A DNA stretch of 6,241 nucleotides from Pseudomonadota bacterium (GTDB taxonomy: Bacteria; Pseudomonadota; Gammaproteobacteria; Burkholderiales; Burkholderiaceae_D), in assembly GCA_018241865.1 (NCBI GenBank), contig JAFECY010000157.1, positions 1 to 6,241 of the forward strand, in the 5' to 3' direction. Shown here piece by piece: positions 6,131 to 6,241 of the stretch. Both the position numbers and the translations under genes were made by a program. The notes below the pieces were generated by a model. That model made no database searches, was not told where the DNA came from, and was given only the letters and a program-made list of their open reading frames with translations. The stretch's first letter is position 1; each line of letters opens with the position of its first letter.

Positions 6131-6241
6131 CACGCCGCTTTCCTGCGCGCCAGCGACACGGTGAAGATGCCCCACTCGTCGGCGTATTGATCGAGTTTTT
6201 CAAAGCCGGCTTGCTCGACCAGTTGATCCATTTCGGCTTGC
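6130..6241 (-). CDS. C-terminal end of a YnbC-like SAM-dependent methyltransferase (5' part outside window)
   Basis: The last 36 codons of a gene enter from the right edge and stop at TGA 6132-6130, sharing two bases with the phosphatase start (ATG 6130-6128). The peptide includes MDQLVEQAGFEKLDQYADEW and ends GIFTVSLARRKAA, a usual end for class I methyltransferase domains in which the last strand carries FTVS. In E. coli the gene before ynbD is ynbC, a hydrolase/methyltransferase fusion with a similar C-terminus, and this context makes the same assignment likely here. The catalytic parts lie outside the window, so the hydrolase domain cannot be confirmed. Confidence 0.68.
   Translation of the reverse strand, partial: QAEMDQLVEQAGFEKLDQYADEWGIFTVSLARRKAA

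Overview
The window looks like chromosomal DNA of a GC-rich betaproteobacterium, most likely of the order Burkholderiales (Oxalobacteraceae/Burkholderia type). This is inferred from the metX-metW pair, the close resemblance of MetX to the Burkholderiales homoserine O-succinyltransferase group, and a neighbouring ampG-like transporter and xth; no search could be run. Nearly everything lies on the minus strand. Only the truncated exodeoxyribonuclease III gene at the left edge is on the plus strand.

Layout from left to right: (1) the 3' end of an exodeoxyribonuclease III gene (1-208, +), overlapping tail to tail with (2) an AmpG-like MFS transporter gene (193-1551, -). (3) A 116-bp gap carries a five-unit, 10-bp tandem repeat (1581-1630). 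(4) metW (1668-2270, -) and metX (2267-3412, -) share an ATGA stop/start overlap and form the methionine operon. (5) The 274-bp gap upstream of metX is densely regulatory: a sigma70-like promoter, a SAM-II riboswitch aptamer whose 5' edge coincides with the predicted transcription start, an antiterminator, an intrinsic terminator and a further hairpin before the ribosome binding site. (6) A toxin-antitoxin pair of TumE/TumA type (3687-4311, -) has a lower GC content than its surroundings and its own promoter, overlaid by three alternating 6-bp half-sites at exact 14-bp spacing. (7) The tail of a lipid-related operon resembling E. coli ynbC-ynbD runs in from the right edge: the last 36 codons of a YnbC-like methyltransferase, a PAP2/dual-specificity phosphatase fusion, and a small membrane protein of unknown function, all overlapping.

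How the genes work together: MetX acylates homoserine and MetW is its usual partner, and both appear to be controlled by S-adenosylmethionine, the end product of the pathway. In the proposed switch, bound SAM holds GCUAAAGC in the aptamer pseudoknot, which frees the terminator to form. Without SAM, the same bases (GGCUAAA) can pair with UUUAGCC, which contains part of the terminator's 5' arm, and this permits read-through. The toxin-antitoxin pair sits between the lipid operon and the methionine operon and probably represses itself. The strongest items for a second look are the riboswitch and its expression platform, the three-half-site toxin-antitoxin operator with a possibly leaderless toxin mRNA, the unrecognised membrane protein in the ynb-like cluster, and the decamer repeat.
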